Origin: Membranipora membranacea | Lineage: Eukaryota; Bryozoa; Gymnolaemata; Cheilostomatida; Membraniporidae | DNA length: 60,000 bases | Direction of reading: 5' to 3' | NCBI GenBank assembly: GCA_914767715.1 | Contig: OU612069.1 | Location: forward strand, 28,705,387 to 28,765,386 | In this document: positions 23,901 to 37,800 of the stretch, piece after piece | How positions within the stretch are numbered: position 1 is the first letter of the stretch | Layout of the letters: each line of letters opens with the position of its first letter | The notes under the pieces: model-generated | Told to the model about the DNA's origin: nothing | The model's database searches: none | What the model saw: only the letters and a program-made list of their open reading frames with translations | Made by a program: the position numbers and the translations under genes

Positions 23901-26886
23901 ATAGAACTAGAACTATAATACATAACCAATGTTAGTATAAGTACTCAAACAGCTAAATGATAAAGGTTTGGGCATTATATTATGCCATATTCCCTGCTTG
24001 ATGCCACAAATTTCCACTTATGATCATTTGTTGAACACTTAGACTAAGGAGATGTAGTAATGATTGACATGGAGAACCCACCGTGCATCCTGAGGAACGT
24101 GATCCTTATATTCTCTATAGCAGCAGACAGATCAGTCAGATGTCTGATTATCTCACTGTCTAACTTCTCACTCATACAGGCCTGACAGTACAGTATCGCC
24201 TACAGGATACACAATATTATTTATATTATGGATTAGGTTAAGGGGAACTGGTACATCTCACTATACTGAGCAACTCTAAACGCAGACAATCAATCCGGAT
24301 GGAAAGGAATGAGGCAATTGGCAAAGGAGTATCCAAGCACTGAGAAAGTTCCAATAGTTAGGATAAAAAAACCCACTATTTAGAGCTTAATAAAGTCAAC
24401 AAAAACCAAATGCAATAATCTTTAGTAATTAGTTTAAAAAGTTCAACACAAAAGCAACCACAGTAGAACAAGAATCGACACATCCCCAAACACACACATA
24501 GTACCTCAACAGCGGGGAGACATTCCAGCTCTACTTGTACTGTAGTTAGGAAGAACCAGTCACATGACGGATCTACAGTGAATCTGTATATCAGCCGCAT
24601 ATTCCTGAAGTATGGACATATAATAATGAAATAATAATGTAGCAGAAGGGGGCAGGAGGAGAAAAGGAGGGAGAAACACATTGGAACAAACAAATACTAA
24701 CATGTACTAACAAGTGTTTATATGAATTTGACACCAAAAATAATTTGCTAAGTAAGATTTCCCTAATGGGAATCATGAGGAATGTATCACATGCTATTCA
24801 GCAAGAGTAGTTGTGTCCTCCTGTACAATGAGAGGACAACTCTGACAAACATGTTATGAACCAATTTCAAAATTGAAAAAAATTTGGGTTGTAGTGTGAC
24901 CGGGATTTAAAGAGGGATAATTCGATGGACTTTATACATCAACATTTGGCCAACGCTAAAGGAATTTTGAAGGCTGATTCCGGTTTTCCCAGGTTATATC
25001 ATGGCCGAAGCATTCCAGTAATGGCCAGAAGCATTCCAGTTCTAGTGATTGTCTGTTTATCATACCCGAGTTTTAGAGGTTTGGAGCTATCCACCTTTGT
25101 AAAGTTAGTAAGTACGAGATCTGTATGACATATTATCGGTCTTATATCGAGTTTATCAGATACAGTATGAAGGGGGAGGGACAGCTGGCGTGGAATACTC
25201 TACAATATAATACATCGATGAAAACTCAGTGTCGGAGAGGTTTAGACTAGTAGAAGTTCACTTCATTCAGCCATCCTTAATAAGAAAATAATTTATTTGA
25301 ACACATGACTATTGTTTTTGGATTTGAAAATGACTTACAGTAATTGTTTGTACGCGGGGAGTCAAGGAGATTAGAATTATGTAAGAGGTCATTCTCACCA
25401 AATCACCTGCGTTGAGTTTTTTAACAGCAAAGCCACACAATAACTTCGGCAACAGGAAATGATGAGATAGCTACGTTCTGCGCAGGTAAAAAAATTGAAT
25501 CACTGTTTGACAAACCAGATTAATAATTATAATATTAAGCAGAATAAGACTTTAAGTAATAGAATGACCCCTGACCTTTGGTAGACCAGACTCGCCTTCC
25601 TGCCACACATAAGAGTTAGTAATAAGTGATAAAACTAAGTGTGCATGTCTCAGTAGTCCCACAGTTGATAAGTCGTCAGCTTCTATAACTTCCATCTGTG
25701 TGAGTAGAATAATATATGTGTCACAGAAAGAAGAGAACTTATTATCGGATCTAACAATAACTACATCAACAATTTATGAGTGAAATATGAGAAGTTTGCA
25801 TTTCATCTAATCAGATGTGAAATTTTGATTGATACATCCGATGGGAGGGAAAAATAAGTTAACGGGGAGATCAGGCAACGCTGCGCAAATGAGTATCAAG
25901 GAATGATAACTTCATGGTATGCTGTCTGAGATAGTATGAGATATCAAAAATCAAGTCAGATTTTGCACCTTTGACTGATAATCGGGTTGTCTTGTATGAC
26001 ATGACTCAATAGACTCAATTACACACTTTTCAGTTATTTGATTACCTGTTGGACGGTTTCTCTTAGTTTATGTGAGTCTAACAGAGCGGGTAGTTTTGTT
26101 ATTACATCTAGCCATGGCTTATACTTAGACGGCAGGTCAGGCTGAAATATCAAACATCACAGTGCAAGTTTGAATCATTCCCACAATGTTCCTCTTCAAT
26201 GAACTCAAATTCATTGACGCTCTCATTTGCTGAAGTGCGCAAGGACATTCCTAAATTAAATTAAAGGACACTGTGTGAAGCACTCTATCGTATTTCTTAT
26301 GTGTATAACATTATCTAACATGGGGAAACTAAACTAAGCATATCTAAGATAACAGTAACTCAGTAACAATGTAGTGTACTTTAAGAGACATCAGCTGTTG
26401 GCCTACCCGGATTTGACCTTGCCTGGGCAAGCTATGGTGATCAAAGGTCAAACAACAATCCTTATGTGACAGGTTACATGACCTGATATCTTGAGAGGTG
26501 ACTTGCCAGTAAGCCCTAAATGTTGTAGCAGATACAGTGTGACACTATGCTACTCTAGACTTCACAAACCAACTAATCCAAAGTGATGTTCGAGCTGTCA
26601 AACTAACCAGTTGGGGTAAAAGTCACAAAACTGTTGGCCTTAAAATCAGAGTTGCTCTACCAATACTGTGTAGCCAACTTTGTAATAGGTGGTTTTGTTG
26701 CACTGATTTGATAAAAAGATATGGAATAATATGTGTATTTCATTACCAAGTATTCCCTCACCTTTACCATCCAAACCACCTTTATAGTCTACATACCAGA
26801 TCATAATCTTTGAGAAATGCATGAGTCTGTGAGATATCATACTTCTCCCTCTGCTCTGTGACATGCTGTAGTATTCTGTCAGCCAT
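20932..26886 (-). CDS. IDO: Indoleamine 2,3-dioxygenase
   Basis: Twelve exons on the minus strand: 26886-26797, 26141-26046, 25695-25576, 25199-25066, 24604-24505, 24199-24082, 23661-23555, 23124-23049, 22741-22643, 22173-22077, 21725-21649 and 21005-20932. All phases join to give 395 residues, close to the usual about 400. The enzyme opens the indole ring of tryptophan to N-formylkynurenine with a cytosolic heme. Visible family blocks are HAHLVL..ITNSYVWQEG, SLPLHTVSDKL, ICHTDLVLTNF, WFFLTT, FLNGW with the preceding Arg (R232), GGSAAQ, FLRGMRDYMPAKHRKFL, VSLRSTHIQIVVKYI with the proximal heme ligand H340, GTGGQ, and the ending FLKDIRSTTQ. The residue matching human Ser167 is Thr (T168); the Phe before it (F164, human F163) is kept. 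It lies head-to-head with the acyl-CoA oxidase gene. Confidence 0.95.
21222..21450 (-). mobile_element. tRNA-derived SINE, copy A
   Basis: Read on the minus strand, the element starts near 21450 with GGAGTGGTCTGACGGTTAAG (A-box-like) and has GGTTCTATTCC (B-box-like) about 50 bases later. A non-tRNA body follows with CTGATTTGGCAC, TAAAGATCCCCCT and AAGGGTATAGGG. A second copy at 59318-59605 on the plus strand matches along the full length, which defines a family. This copy lies in the last intron of the dioxygenase gene (21006-21648). Confidence 0.85.
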
Positions 26887-28824
26887 TGTCTTACTCAGTA
26901 ATGTAACAGTAAATGCTACACAGTTCTTCGCTCTATATATATATATATATAGAAGAATAAATTGCCTTTACATGTGTATCAATGTTCTCAAAAAAGTTTC
27001 ATCCCCTACAAAGATTGATAATTCAATATAAAAGACAATATTGATTTGAATATGCATTGCATGGGTACAATCCAACACTCCAGATATGCGTGGATGGGCG
27101 CTAGCCACTAGCAGTTTGCCGCCAGTCACTGTGATGGGCGAATTTTGGAATTCCTTGAAGAGCCGTAGCTTGATTCATGTGCATGTAATTTCATACAATT
27201 TGCTTGTGAAGAACAACAGCGGCTGCCTGTGCTGTGATATGGCGTTTTTTTTTTCTTCCAACGTGAACGAGATCCATAAAACATTTTAGAGGCTTCTCTG
27301 AAGGATCCAGAAAGAAGAGAATAACAATATCAGGTACCGGCTATGACATAGTGGCCATTGTGTTGGCGCTCTGATTGAAGTGGGATGGGGGAGAACAGAC
27401 TACGGTATCCAACCTCTCTTTATTTCATGTTACCCCGTCTTTAGCTTTAGTCAAAATTTACTAATACAGAAACATTTTTAGCCACCAAGAGGAGATGACA
27501 GGATGTGTCACGAAGAGGAGACAGTGCCAGTTACAAGATAACAAGACAAGGTAGCTAAGTATGTATCTTCTCATTTTTCAAGTCAGCAATTTCATTATTT
27601 GAAGCTTCCTGTGCAGCCGACACACTCTCTGTGATACGCTAGACTCTTTCTCTCTCTGCACCCTCCAGAAATTTAGCAGTGATCAATATATACTTACCCA
27701 GAATCACAAGTATGTATTTCCAATAGAGTGGCAGTCCAGACTCCTTGCTCTCTGTTTTGTGCAATCAAAATGAAAGGGGCGTGGCATCATTATAACCACA
27801 GTTCCAAAATATAAAACATTCTTTGGGGATATGACGTACTCCGTTCAGATGATAATGGATTAGATACTATTTAAGAATGAGCCCGAGTTCACTCGCTAAA
27901 ACAAAAGCCTTTGGACTTGAAACATCTAGGAGTGGTGCTATATCCTTCCCTTATAGGGAAAAGGTTTCGGGCTGGCAAACTTTGAACTCAGAAATGGATA
28001 ATTCTATTTTTGCAAACATACAACTTTCAACCTGGATCAGCTTGAATGTAATTCTTTTTGGATGGCCAAGGGAACTGAAAAACACTACTGCACACTGAAC
28101 CAAAGAAGGTTCTGTCAGTGTGGCCTAACTGAGAGAACATAATATTATAATTATTATCATAATTTTCAACTTTAGGGGTAGTGAAAGGATAGTAGTAGAT
28201 AAGATAGATAGATAGAAGCTAGTAATCAATTGTATCGCATTGATGATTGAATCGATTGCTACAGTGAGTGTGTGTTTGTGTGTGCTTGAATGATGAAAAA
28301 AGTGGTAGGCCTACATAATAATTGAGTCCCAAAGCATATTGAATGCTTGTTTAAAGAAAAAGGTGGTGTCCTGATGACTTGTTATGACTGAGTCCTCCTC
28401 AAAGTCAAGTCTCTTTTCACTCTAGTAGTTGAGTCAATCATTGTTGGTCCAGCTTGGTGAGACAATAAACATATATATATATATGTCTTATTATGCTCAT
28501 AATGCAAACTCAAGTGTATCATTCATTGAGTGTATCAACTGAGGAGCACTTGCTGGCACTCACTTATAGGACCATAGGTGTCTGGAGTGAATAGCAGTAT
28601 CCTTTACATAGGTCTCAGTTTGAAGGAGGCCAACATATTGTTTGTGGCGCCATTGGCCATGCAGGCCTATAGTTCTGGAACATTTCACACTGAGCTATGC
28701 CCATGTATATTATCCCGCTTCGCACTCCTAGATTATATTTGTTGGAACGAAGCTTGAAGCTTTCAAACAAACATTTATTGGATTGTAAGTACATTCGGCC
28801 CTACTTTGGTTGCAGTTATTGAAG
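26887..28824. other. Divergent intergenic region between IDO and acyl-CoA oxidase
   Basis: About 1.9 kb separates the two start codons, which point away from each other. It contains a TA-rich run upstream of the IDO start, a short (GATA)n run near 28200 and another TA run at 28471-28484. No supported gene lies here; the open frame at 27877-28098 has no recognisable content. Promoters of both genes must lie in this interval. Confidence 0.55.
26932..26953 (-). promoter_or_regulatory. TA-rich, TATA-like element upstream of IDO
   Basis: An alternating TATATA run lies 46-67 bases upstream of the IDO start codon at 26886. The distance allows a TATA box with a short leader. It could equally be a simple repeat, since other TA runs occur in the window. 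Confidence 0.35.
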
Positions 28825-31800
28825 ATGTCTGCCAGCGAGTTAAGCGGGTTGAGTGAGGAGCCTGAGGAGAAGCTAGCTGTACTCTTACCAGACCTGCCGA
28901 GAGGACCTCTAGATAAATACAGACAGCAGGCAAACTTTAACTGGAAGCGTATGAGGCTTTTCACCTTCGGCTATGATACACTCGAGTTTCAGGTACGGGA
29001 TGATATGATATTCTTGAGCTTGAAACCCACTCCATTATCTGCACCATATGATACCGTTATCACTTTTTGATAGTCCAGCCTCGTGTTGAAGCTCAGCTCT
29101 CATTGTAGATATAAGCTTATAATAATCTGACACTATTGTTCCACCCAGCTATGTCAGATTTTGAGCCGGACACAACTTTTATGTTTGAATCTATGGAGAA
29201 TGAAACTTTAAAGACTTCAGAAGGACCACAGCAATACGTAGTCTGTCAGCTAGTTCTGCAGTAGTTACGTAATATTTTCACACTTAGAAAATTCAGAGCA
29301 CTCCTGGGTAAAAATTATGTATAGTGTTAGAAATTGTCCTCCCTTCTCATATATGAGGTATTTGCGAAGCCTAGTGCTGAACCAGCCCAATAAACTATCA
29401 CTTGTATCTACCTGAGAGAACTGTATAAATTCATAAATGAAGTTATCTACTGTTGTAAAATATCTCCTGACAATGGAACAATAATTATTTTGAACTTATG
29501 TGAAAAGAATGGTGATTAAGTATTTTGAAGTAGTAGTTTATTAGGTTGGCACAGTACTAGGCTACATGAATACCTCATAGTTCTTAGATGAGAAGGGAGG
29601 ACAATTTCTAACACTGTACATAATTTTTACCCTAAAGTGCTCTGAATTTTCTAAATGTGAAAACAATGCATAATTACTGCAGAACTAGCTGCCAGACTAT
29701 ATATTGATGTGGTCCTTACGTAGTCTTTAAACATATCAAATTATGGTGATTATTTGCTGTCATTAAATTTCATGATGATATGATTTTATAGCACAGAGTT
29801 TGGAGCACCCTAGAGAAGGATCCTGTGTTTGCGAGGAGTTACAGTCCCGAGAGTATAGAAGAGAAGAGAGAGAAAACTTACAGGAGATTAAAGAGGTAGA
29901 GGTTATTTATTTATATCTCCATCTAATGTAATCTAGAAATAAGTAAGAAAAGATTAAGATGAATTCCAGTTCAATTATGGGCTCCTTTAATCAGCCAGCC
30001 TTGAAACCTGTCTGCAAAGTTTGCATGTTGGCAAGACAAGGTTTCTTATCTGCAGACACACTGAAGGACTTTTCAAATCTATCCAGTCTTTATAACACCT
30101 GGTGTCATGAGATAGGGGTGCCGACTAGGCCTGATCTGAGAGCTAAGTATGCCGCGCCTTGCCGCAACGAGGTAACAGGGTAGAAAAAATTAATGCTCAG
30201 GGCAAAGGGCCTCACACTTGGTTTAAGAGAGATTGTCAATGAAACTATAGTTTCATCACAACTTAAATTGAAGGTTATTGATTGATTTGGTTTTTGCTGA
30301 AATAGCCGTTCTTGGTAGCACAGAAGTTGATATGAACAATGTAATATATATTTCAGATTATATGAGTATGATTTCTTACCAGACGAGGAGTTACTATCTA
30401 ACCCTCTGTATTATAATGATTATATCTACTCTCTTGGAATGTATGACTGGGCTCTGATGGCCAAATATCAACTATCCCATCAGGTATATCATGTGTTATA
30501 CGTCTTTCCTGCTAGTTTTGTCATCATTTGCCTGGATTTTTCAGGGCCTTGCACTATGTATATCAGGGGTAAATTTCAAGGATAATAATAAAAAATATCA
30601 ACAATAAATCTGCTGAGTACTGATTTCCGTCGGAACTAGCAACATAAATAGGTGTGCAGAGCCTGTTGTAGTAAATCCCCATACTCTTTCTTTATGAGAT
30701 CTTAAAAAACTGACAACATTGTTGTCAGAGACTTTGCCTGTATTGAGATTTGGCCTACTTTGCTGTTAAGAGGCTTTGGTGGCTTATCAGAAGAGTGGGA
30801 GCAACTCCAGATCTAGATCTAATTCAATCCATCTACAACCTGACACAGTCCTAATACCATAATATTATAATGACATCACTGTTTACGTTACAGATGTTTG
30901 CCGGAGTATGTCAGGGTTCTGGTACAGCTAGACACGCTGATCTGGTGGAGCAAACTAACTCTCTCAATGTGAGTAGGCTCAAATTTAGACAAATTGCAGA
31001 GAAAAATATCTGTTGTATTTACTGCTCAATGACACTTACAAAGCAGAAGTGTGGACTGAAACTGAACTTGAATCTATAGCCTTCAATGACCAAACATGCA
31101 GAATGAACCACCTGCACTCCTTAATGTGACTTGCATCAAACCAATGATATGCGGAATGCTACACTGCATCCAAACAACATGGACACATGCAGCAGTTGCA
31201 ACAGTAGATCATTATAACTGTGAATATTATGCGCAATAGTAACAAGTTTACAGAGTTAAGCTCGTTCACAGATTTTTATTTTTGTTCGTTTTAGTATCAT
31301 GGTTGTTTCTCTCTGACTGAGTTGAGTCACGGTAGCAATAGTAAAGCTATGAGAACTACAGCTATATACAAACCGGACACTCAGGTATGTATATACAAAC
31401 CGGACACTCAGGTATGATACATCAAGGAGTCCATAACTCCTGGGTGTCATTAATCTAAACAAATCTCGAACCCTCCCAACAACACCCATTATGTTCTAAT
31501 GTAATAATCAGGCGCATCCTGTAATTAGTATGAATGAAGAGACCAGATGGGTGATGAGCCCATGTGTTCATCACTTCTTGTAGATTTTTCCATAACGAGA
31601 CCCAAACATGATGCATCCTCGTGAGCCAGAATGACGAGGGAGACAATATAATTTAGCTAGACCTGGCTGACTTTAGAAATTCAAAGTTTGAAATCCTGTC
31701 TATCACCCACAAGTATCAAAAGTCTCGTGTAGCTGGTTCGGTACGCCACCAATGGGTTTTGCCAGGAACACATGTTGTTTTCATATTTTCTTTTTTCATA

Positions 31801-34800
31801 TCAATTATGATGGTGTCACATCAGTATTGTAGGAATTTGAACTAATTCATTTTAATTTATCTCGTAATCATTCTGCATTTTCTTTTTCTAGACATTCGAG
31901 CTTAACACACCAGACTTTGAGGCTACAAAGATCTGGTCAGGTAATATGGGAAAGTTAGCCACACATGCTATAGTGTACGCCCAGCTTATAACTCCTAATG
32001 GTGAGAATCACGGGCTACACTCCTTTGCCGTACCGATCAGAGATCCGCGGACTCTACTGTCTTATCCTGGTGTAATGGTCGGCGATATGGGAGAGAAACT
32101 CGGACAGAACGGTCTGGATAACGGGTATGTGTCATACATCAACTGTATCCTACTCATCTCAGAGCTGTCTCTTAAGCAGATCATATTACATGTTCTTGTA
32201 ATTACCTACACTAGTAAAGCTGTCACATACACGCTGACATCAAGACTACAGTAGTAACATGTGTATCTCTGATCGCTAGAGTCAACTTAGTACGAGTACC
32301 GAACATGTACTCGTCCCTGATTAGTGAAATTGAACTCAGGTCATCACACCATATTCCTTGTGGTGATACTCATGCTAACTAAATTAGTTCACTCTCTTTT
32401 GAGCTGAGATATACCTGCAATAGTATATCACATGATCAGTGTGTTTCCCATAGCCAACAAGTTTCTTGCACTAGACTACAGCCAATTAGACTTATTATTA
32501 TCACTAAGATATCTTTGGGATTTTTTTTTATTTGTAGCTTCATGTCATTCTCTAAATATAACATTCCAAGAGAACTTCTGCTGAATAAGACAGGAGACGT
32601 GACGGAAGATGGCAGGTACACCTCTCCTTATAAGGTATGCGCTAGATCTGGTTTTATCTACATGCAATTAAATTTTTTGTGTGAATCATCTGTATTGTCT
32701 GTCTTTCTTACAGTGGCAATAAAATCACTCATTCATTTTGTTATATCAAATCTTTCACATATTTTGGTTTTCACCTGCTGTTTAGTCTTCTAATTTAATG
32801 TGATTGTCCCGGCCGGTTCAATGTTGGCATGAGTGACATCTGATGTATCAGGTGGTATCCGTAGGTTTGATGCTAGTGAATGCATTTTCGGTGACATCCT
32901 ATTCATTGCAGGATCCACGTAAGCGGTTTGGAGCGACTCTGGGCGCACTCTCCGGGGGACGTGTTGGTATAACCGGTATGGGCTGGTGTAACCTCGCCCT
33001 CAGTGTTACTATAGCTGTTAGATACTCTGCAGCGAGGAGACAATTCAGCGCTGATGAGAAATCAGAGGAGCTCCCTGTTATAGAGTATCAACTACAGGTC
33101 AGATTGTAAGATTAGTCAACTAACCAAGCTAGAGTTAAGTTTGACTAGTTTGGGTTGTTTTTGTTTAACCACCTAAAAGTCAATAGACAAATGAGTGAAT
33201 TTCTGTGTTTTGAAAAATGTTGTTTTCCCATTTACAAGTCACCAGACACTTACAAGTCACCAGACACTTACAAGGTCACCAGACACTTATAAATAAGGTC
33301 ACCAGACACTTACAAGTCACCAGACACTTATAAGTCACCAGACACTTACAAGTCACCAGACACTTACAAGTCACCAGACACTTACAAGTCACCAGACACT
33401 TATAAGTCACCAGACACTTACAAGTCACCAGACACTTATAAGGTTTCACACACCGTTTATGATCCATGGTTAGGACATAAACTCTGTGATCAATCTATAC
33501 ACTTACGAGTCACTATCTATTGCCAACGAAAAGGACAACATGAGCCAGATATAAGTCATGTCTACATCTCTCATTTTATCAGTCACTTTCATATATAAGT
33601 CTTGTGACTTTATTTCTAATTTTTTCGGTAGCTAGCACCAATTTTTGCTGGTTGAGGCAAGGGTTTATAAAATTATGATGAAAATGGTGAAGATATCCTC
33701 TTTCAAATTTTATAATCTGTAGGAATGGAGCAGTTCAGGTCTTCAAGGTGACTTGAGGTAATAAACCTGACATGATCGATGATTCAAAGGTGCCAGAGTG
33801 TTTTCTATAATAGATGGTCACTTACCTACCTTACCTTACCTACCTACCTACCCACAATCTACTCTCTCTCGTATTACAGCAATGGAGATTATTCCCTTAT
33901 ATGGCCGCTGTGTACGTACTCGGACATTTATCTAGAACTTTCTTCAAAGACTACGTAGGAGTGAGAATAGGTCTAATTATGGGTAAGTACCCTTTATGAG
34001 TGTGATATAAGTGACGCGTATTTTGCTGGCGTATCCAAATCTGATTGCTTAGTTTGAATGAAATTCCTAAACATAAAGCCGGGAAACACCTTTTACAATG
34101 GACATTTTTGAAAACTTGTTCAAAATCACCTGAAATTTGAACTTGCCGACTCAAATTTGGTCACAAGTTGTATATTGATACCGTCTCCTTTCAAAGTCTT
34201 TGACAGTCTATCTTGCACAGCTACATCGCATAAATATATAGAGTTAATTTTTTTTTTATTCTCTTTATTAGCTGTTCAGTGCTTAAGGCCAATGAAAACA
34301 TGCTTACACCCAGATTGAAAGTTTACTAATAATTGTGATTGCAAGAAAAAATTCATAAAAGAGATTACCGCTATGAAGTACTCATATACTGATATTACAT
34401 GGTACTATCCTTATCACATACAGGGGACACATCGGATGAGTTTGCAGCTCTTGGTAAGGAGATACACGCCATATCATGTGCCAGTAAACCCTTACTAAGC
34501 TGGGCGGCTAGAGACGCTATCCAGGAGTGTAGAGAGGGGTGCGGGGGACACGGGTACTTTGCTGGTAGGTTAACTCCAATAGTGTAAGTCATAGCGGTGT
34601 CCAGTTTCTCATGACTCTTTTCTTCAGCCAAGACTAAAATTTAGTACTAGGTTTAAATGTCAATTGTTTCTCTGAACCCAAGGAACAGAGGCTTGGGTAA
34701 CTGGTGTCAGGCTGGGTCAATGGTAATTTTGAATATATTATGTGATTCTACCCGATAGGTATATGATTAGTTATCCTATGTCGCACTGATATTGCACAGA

Positions 34801-37800
34801 AGTGAATAATTTGAACTACATCTGAGATTGAAGAGAGATATTTCAATCGCATCACTCTATAGTACCCAGCATGCCCGTTTGCAGGCCCATATAATTTTAG
34901 CTAGCATGAGTACCCATCTGTTAGGATTGTAGGTGATGAGCTGGTAGTTGATAGTTATGAGCACAGCCATGACTTGTGACCAGTATAGTAATGTGTATAT
35001 GATGTGATTATGACGATGTGTATATGATGTGATTATGACGATGTGTATATGATGTGATTATGACGATGTGTATTTGATGTGATTGTTATGATGTTTATTT
35101 GACGTGATTTTTGTACAGTGAACAGATTAGGAGAGTTGAGGAATGATAATGATCCCAATTGTACATACGAGGGAGACAATAACGTACTGTTACAGCAAAC
35201 AGCTAACTATATACTGACTTCGGTCAAAGACGGTAAGTTACACGTATTTACTCTTGTATGTTAGGCGGTAAGTTATAACTATAAATTGGCTTCTGTTATC
35301 GAAGGTTAGCACATTACGTAATCATGTGACATCCTGACATCACATACTTTTGTGTTTGTTCTAAAAACTCACTCTAGTAGTCAATGAGATTATGATGCTA
35401 GATGTGGGGTAGATGTGTATCCTTGCTGTTCACAGTGAGGGTTATCAGGTCATGTCTCTTTGTGTCGTAGGTACAGGAATTGTACCTCAAAACGATGAGC
35501 ACATGCAACATTTGAGAATGTGACCTTTATCACACATCAGTTGATGATGGCCTCTGTGTCGTTGTGATAAGATAAGACACAGGAGGGTGAATGTGTCTAA
35601 GGTCACGTACAAATAACAGAGTGATACAAACAAGTCAACATATAATAGCTTGTTATGATAATTAAAGTGAGGCAGCGTGTACTTTTACAATCACTGCCTC
35701 AATATTAAGGTCGACTTTTGCTTCCAACGTTTTAACCTAACAGTACATGTGATAGATAGCATAAATACATTGGGCTCTAACAGTACATGTGTGTCCAGTA
35801 GATAGCATATATACATCGGGCTTAATGATTGAAGTTCTCACAATATCACTATAGCATGAGACCCTTTCTCTATTTACAGGGGAATGTGACAGTCCCCTCG
35901 GTTCTCTCAGAGCCTTCAAAGATAAACAGAAGCACATGTCCAGTAGATTTACTGCCTCTAATGTTACAGAGTGTAAAGATCCTGCAGGTAAACAACATAC
36001 ATTGAGCTTATATACAAACTTATATACTACTGCCCATGTCTAAAATTTTAGTTATTATCCTCATTGTACTAAAACCTGAAATGTGTCATTAAGAGTCTGA
36101 GCGCTCAAACTTTGTCCAGGTTGCTTGCCGTGGTATTTCATTATCAACCACAGCCTGACCTATTGCTGATAAGTATAACCGTCTGCTGATACTTGTGTCG
36201 CTGGACTTTACATTATTTTATCTTCCGTTCAACCGCATTGTTACCCTTTGGCCAGATATTCTGACAATAATAATATCCTAGGAAATTTTCAGGGCCCCCC
36301 GTCTAATTTTATGACAGGAAAGGATAACTCTAATATAGATCAGTAATTTGGCCCCATCACATGACGACCCTAACTACCAGCAGGTGGTTATGTTTACTGG
36401 GAGGGGTTTACTCAAGTTTGCCTTTAAATCATTCACAGCACAGATACTCCAGGACAGATCATTATAATTCCAATTCACAAATACAGTTATATACTCAAAG
36501 CAACTGCCATATAGTTATCAAAGTTTTCTGCATGAATACTTATGGTCACCTTTGGTCACCTTTTCACCGCCGTGGTCCTGTGCGGGTGGCGGGTTTCTGC
36601 TTGATTCCAAGTTCTACCAAACTCCTCCATCGCACTCGATCTTCAGCATCTGATCCATCTAGATCAAGCCATCTCAGGTCTGAGTTCACCGTGTCACACC
36701 GTCTTTGTTTCGGTCTACCCCTTGGTTGCACTCCTTCGTCTGTCATCTCTGACACTCTCCGGATGTCGTCCTCACTTTCTCTCCGTCTAACATGCCCATA
36801 GCACTGCATTCTCTTTCTCTTCATCAGATCTTTAATTGGCATTACTCCGGCCTCTGCTGTTATTTCTTCATTTCTCTTGTGGTCCTCTAGACTTATGCCC
36901 ATACAATATCTCAACATTAGCATTTCGCAGGATGACATCTTATCCGCCAGAGATCCTGTGATTGGCCATGTCTCATTTCCATATAGCAGAGCTGGTCTGA
37001 TAGCTGTTTTATACATCAGCACTTTCAGTTTAGTAGGCATTTTCTTGTCACAGAGCACACCAGTCATTTCTCTCCACTTATTCCAAGCCTTGGATATTCT
37101 CAGCTCTATCTCCTTGCGGCAACCTCCATCTTGGTGGATTGTTGTGCCCAAGTACTTGAACTGAGAACATTTAGGCAGGCTTTCTGCTTCTTGACTCCCG
37201 TACTTCTTCATCCTGATGTTCTCTTGGTCTCCAACTGCTGGCAAATGCTCTGTTTTCTTTCGGCTTATCTTCAATCCAGCTGCCTCCATCTTCTCTCTCC
37301 AGATCTCTAACCTTCCTTCTAGTCTCTCTCGATCACTATCGCAAAGGGCCAGATCATCAGCAAATAACATTGCCCATGGGCTGTCCTCATTTATGTCTTC
37401 TGTTATAACATCTATTATTATGATGAAAAGCAGCGGGCTTAGTGCCGATCCTTGATGTAATCCAACTTCAATGTGAATCTTGTCTGTCAGTCCGGAGTCC
37501 GTCCTAACACTGGTGCTGCAGTCTTCGTACATGTCATTGATGATGTCGATGTACTGCTCTGGAACCATTCGCTTTCGTAAGCAAAACCGTATCAGCTCAC
37601 GTGGTATGGTATCATAGGCTTTTTCAAGGTCTACGAACACCATATGAAGAACTTTGTTGTACTCTCTGTGTTTCTCCTGAAGAATTCTGAGGCAGAACAT
37701 GGGCTCTGTGGTTGATTTTCCCTTCTGAAATCCATACTGGTTTTCCTTGATTGTGACTAACTCTCTGATTCTCTGCTCAATTATCCCCTCCAGTAGCTTA

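Noticed and set aside
25399-25443. 45-nt minus-strand segment with splice-like borders in frame with IDO exon 3
   Set aside because: It codes LLCGFAVKKLNAGDL, superficially IDO-like, but the exon at 25199-25066 supplies the real family sequence (SIPRQLSLPLHTVSDKL onward) in matching phase, leaving no room for it.
36361-37455. Plus-strand ORFs of 79-146 codons
   Set aside because: Antisense shadows of the minus-strand reverse transcriptase.
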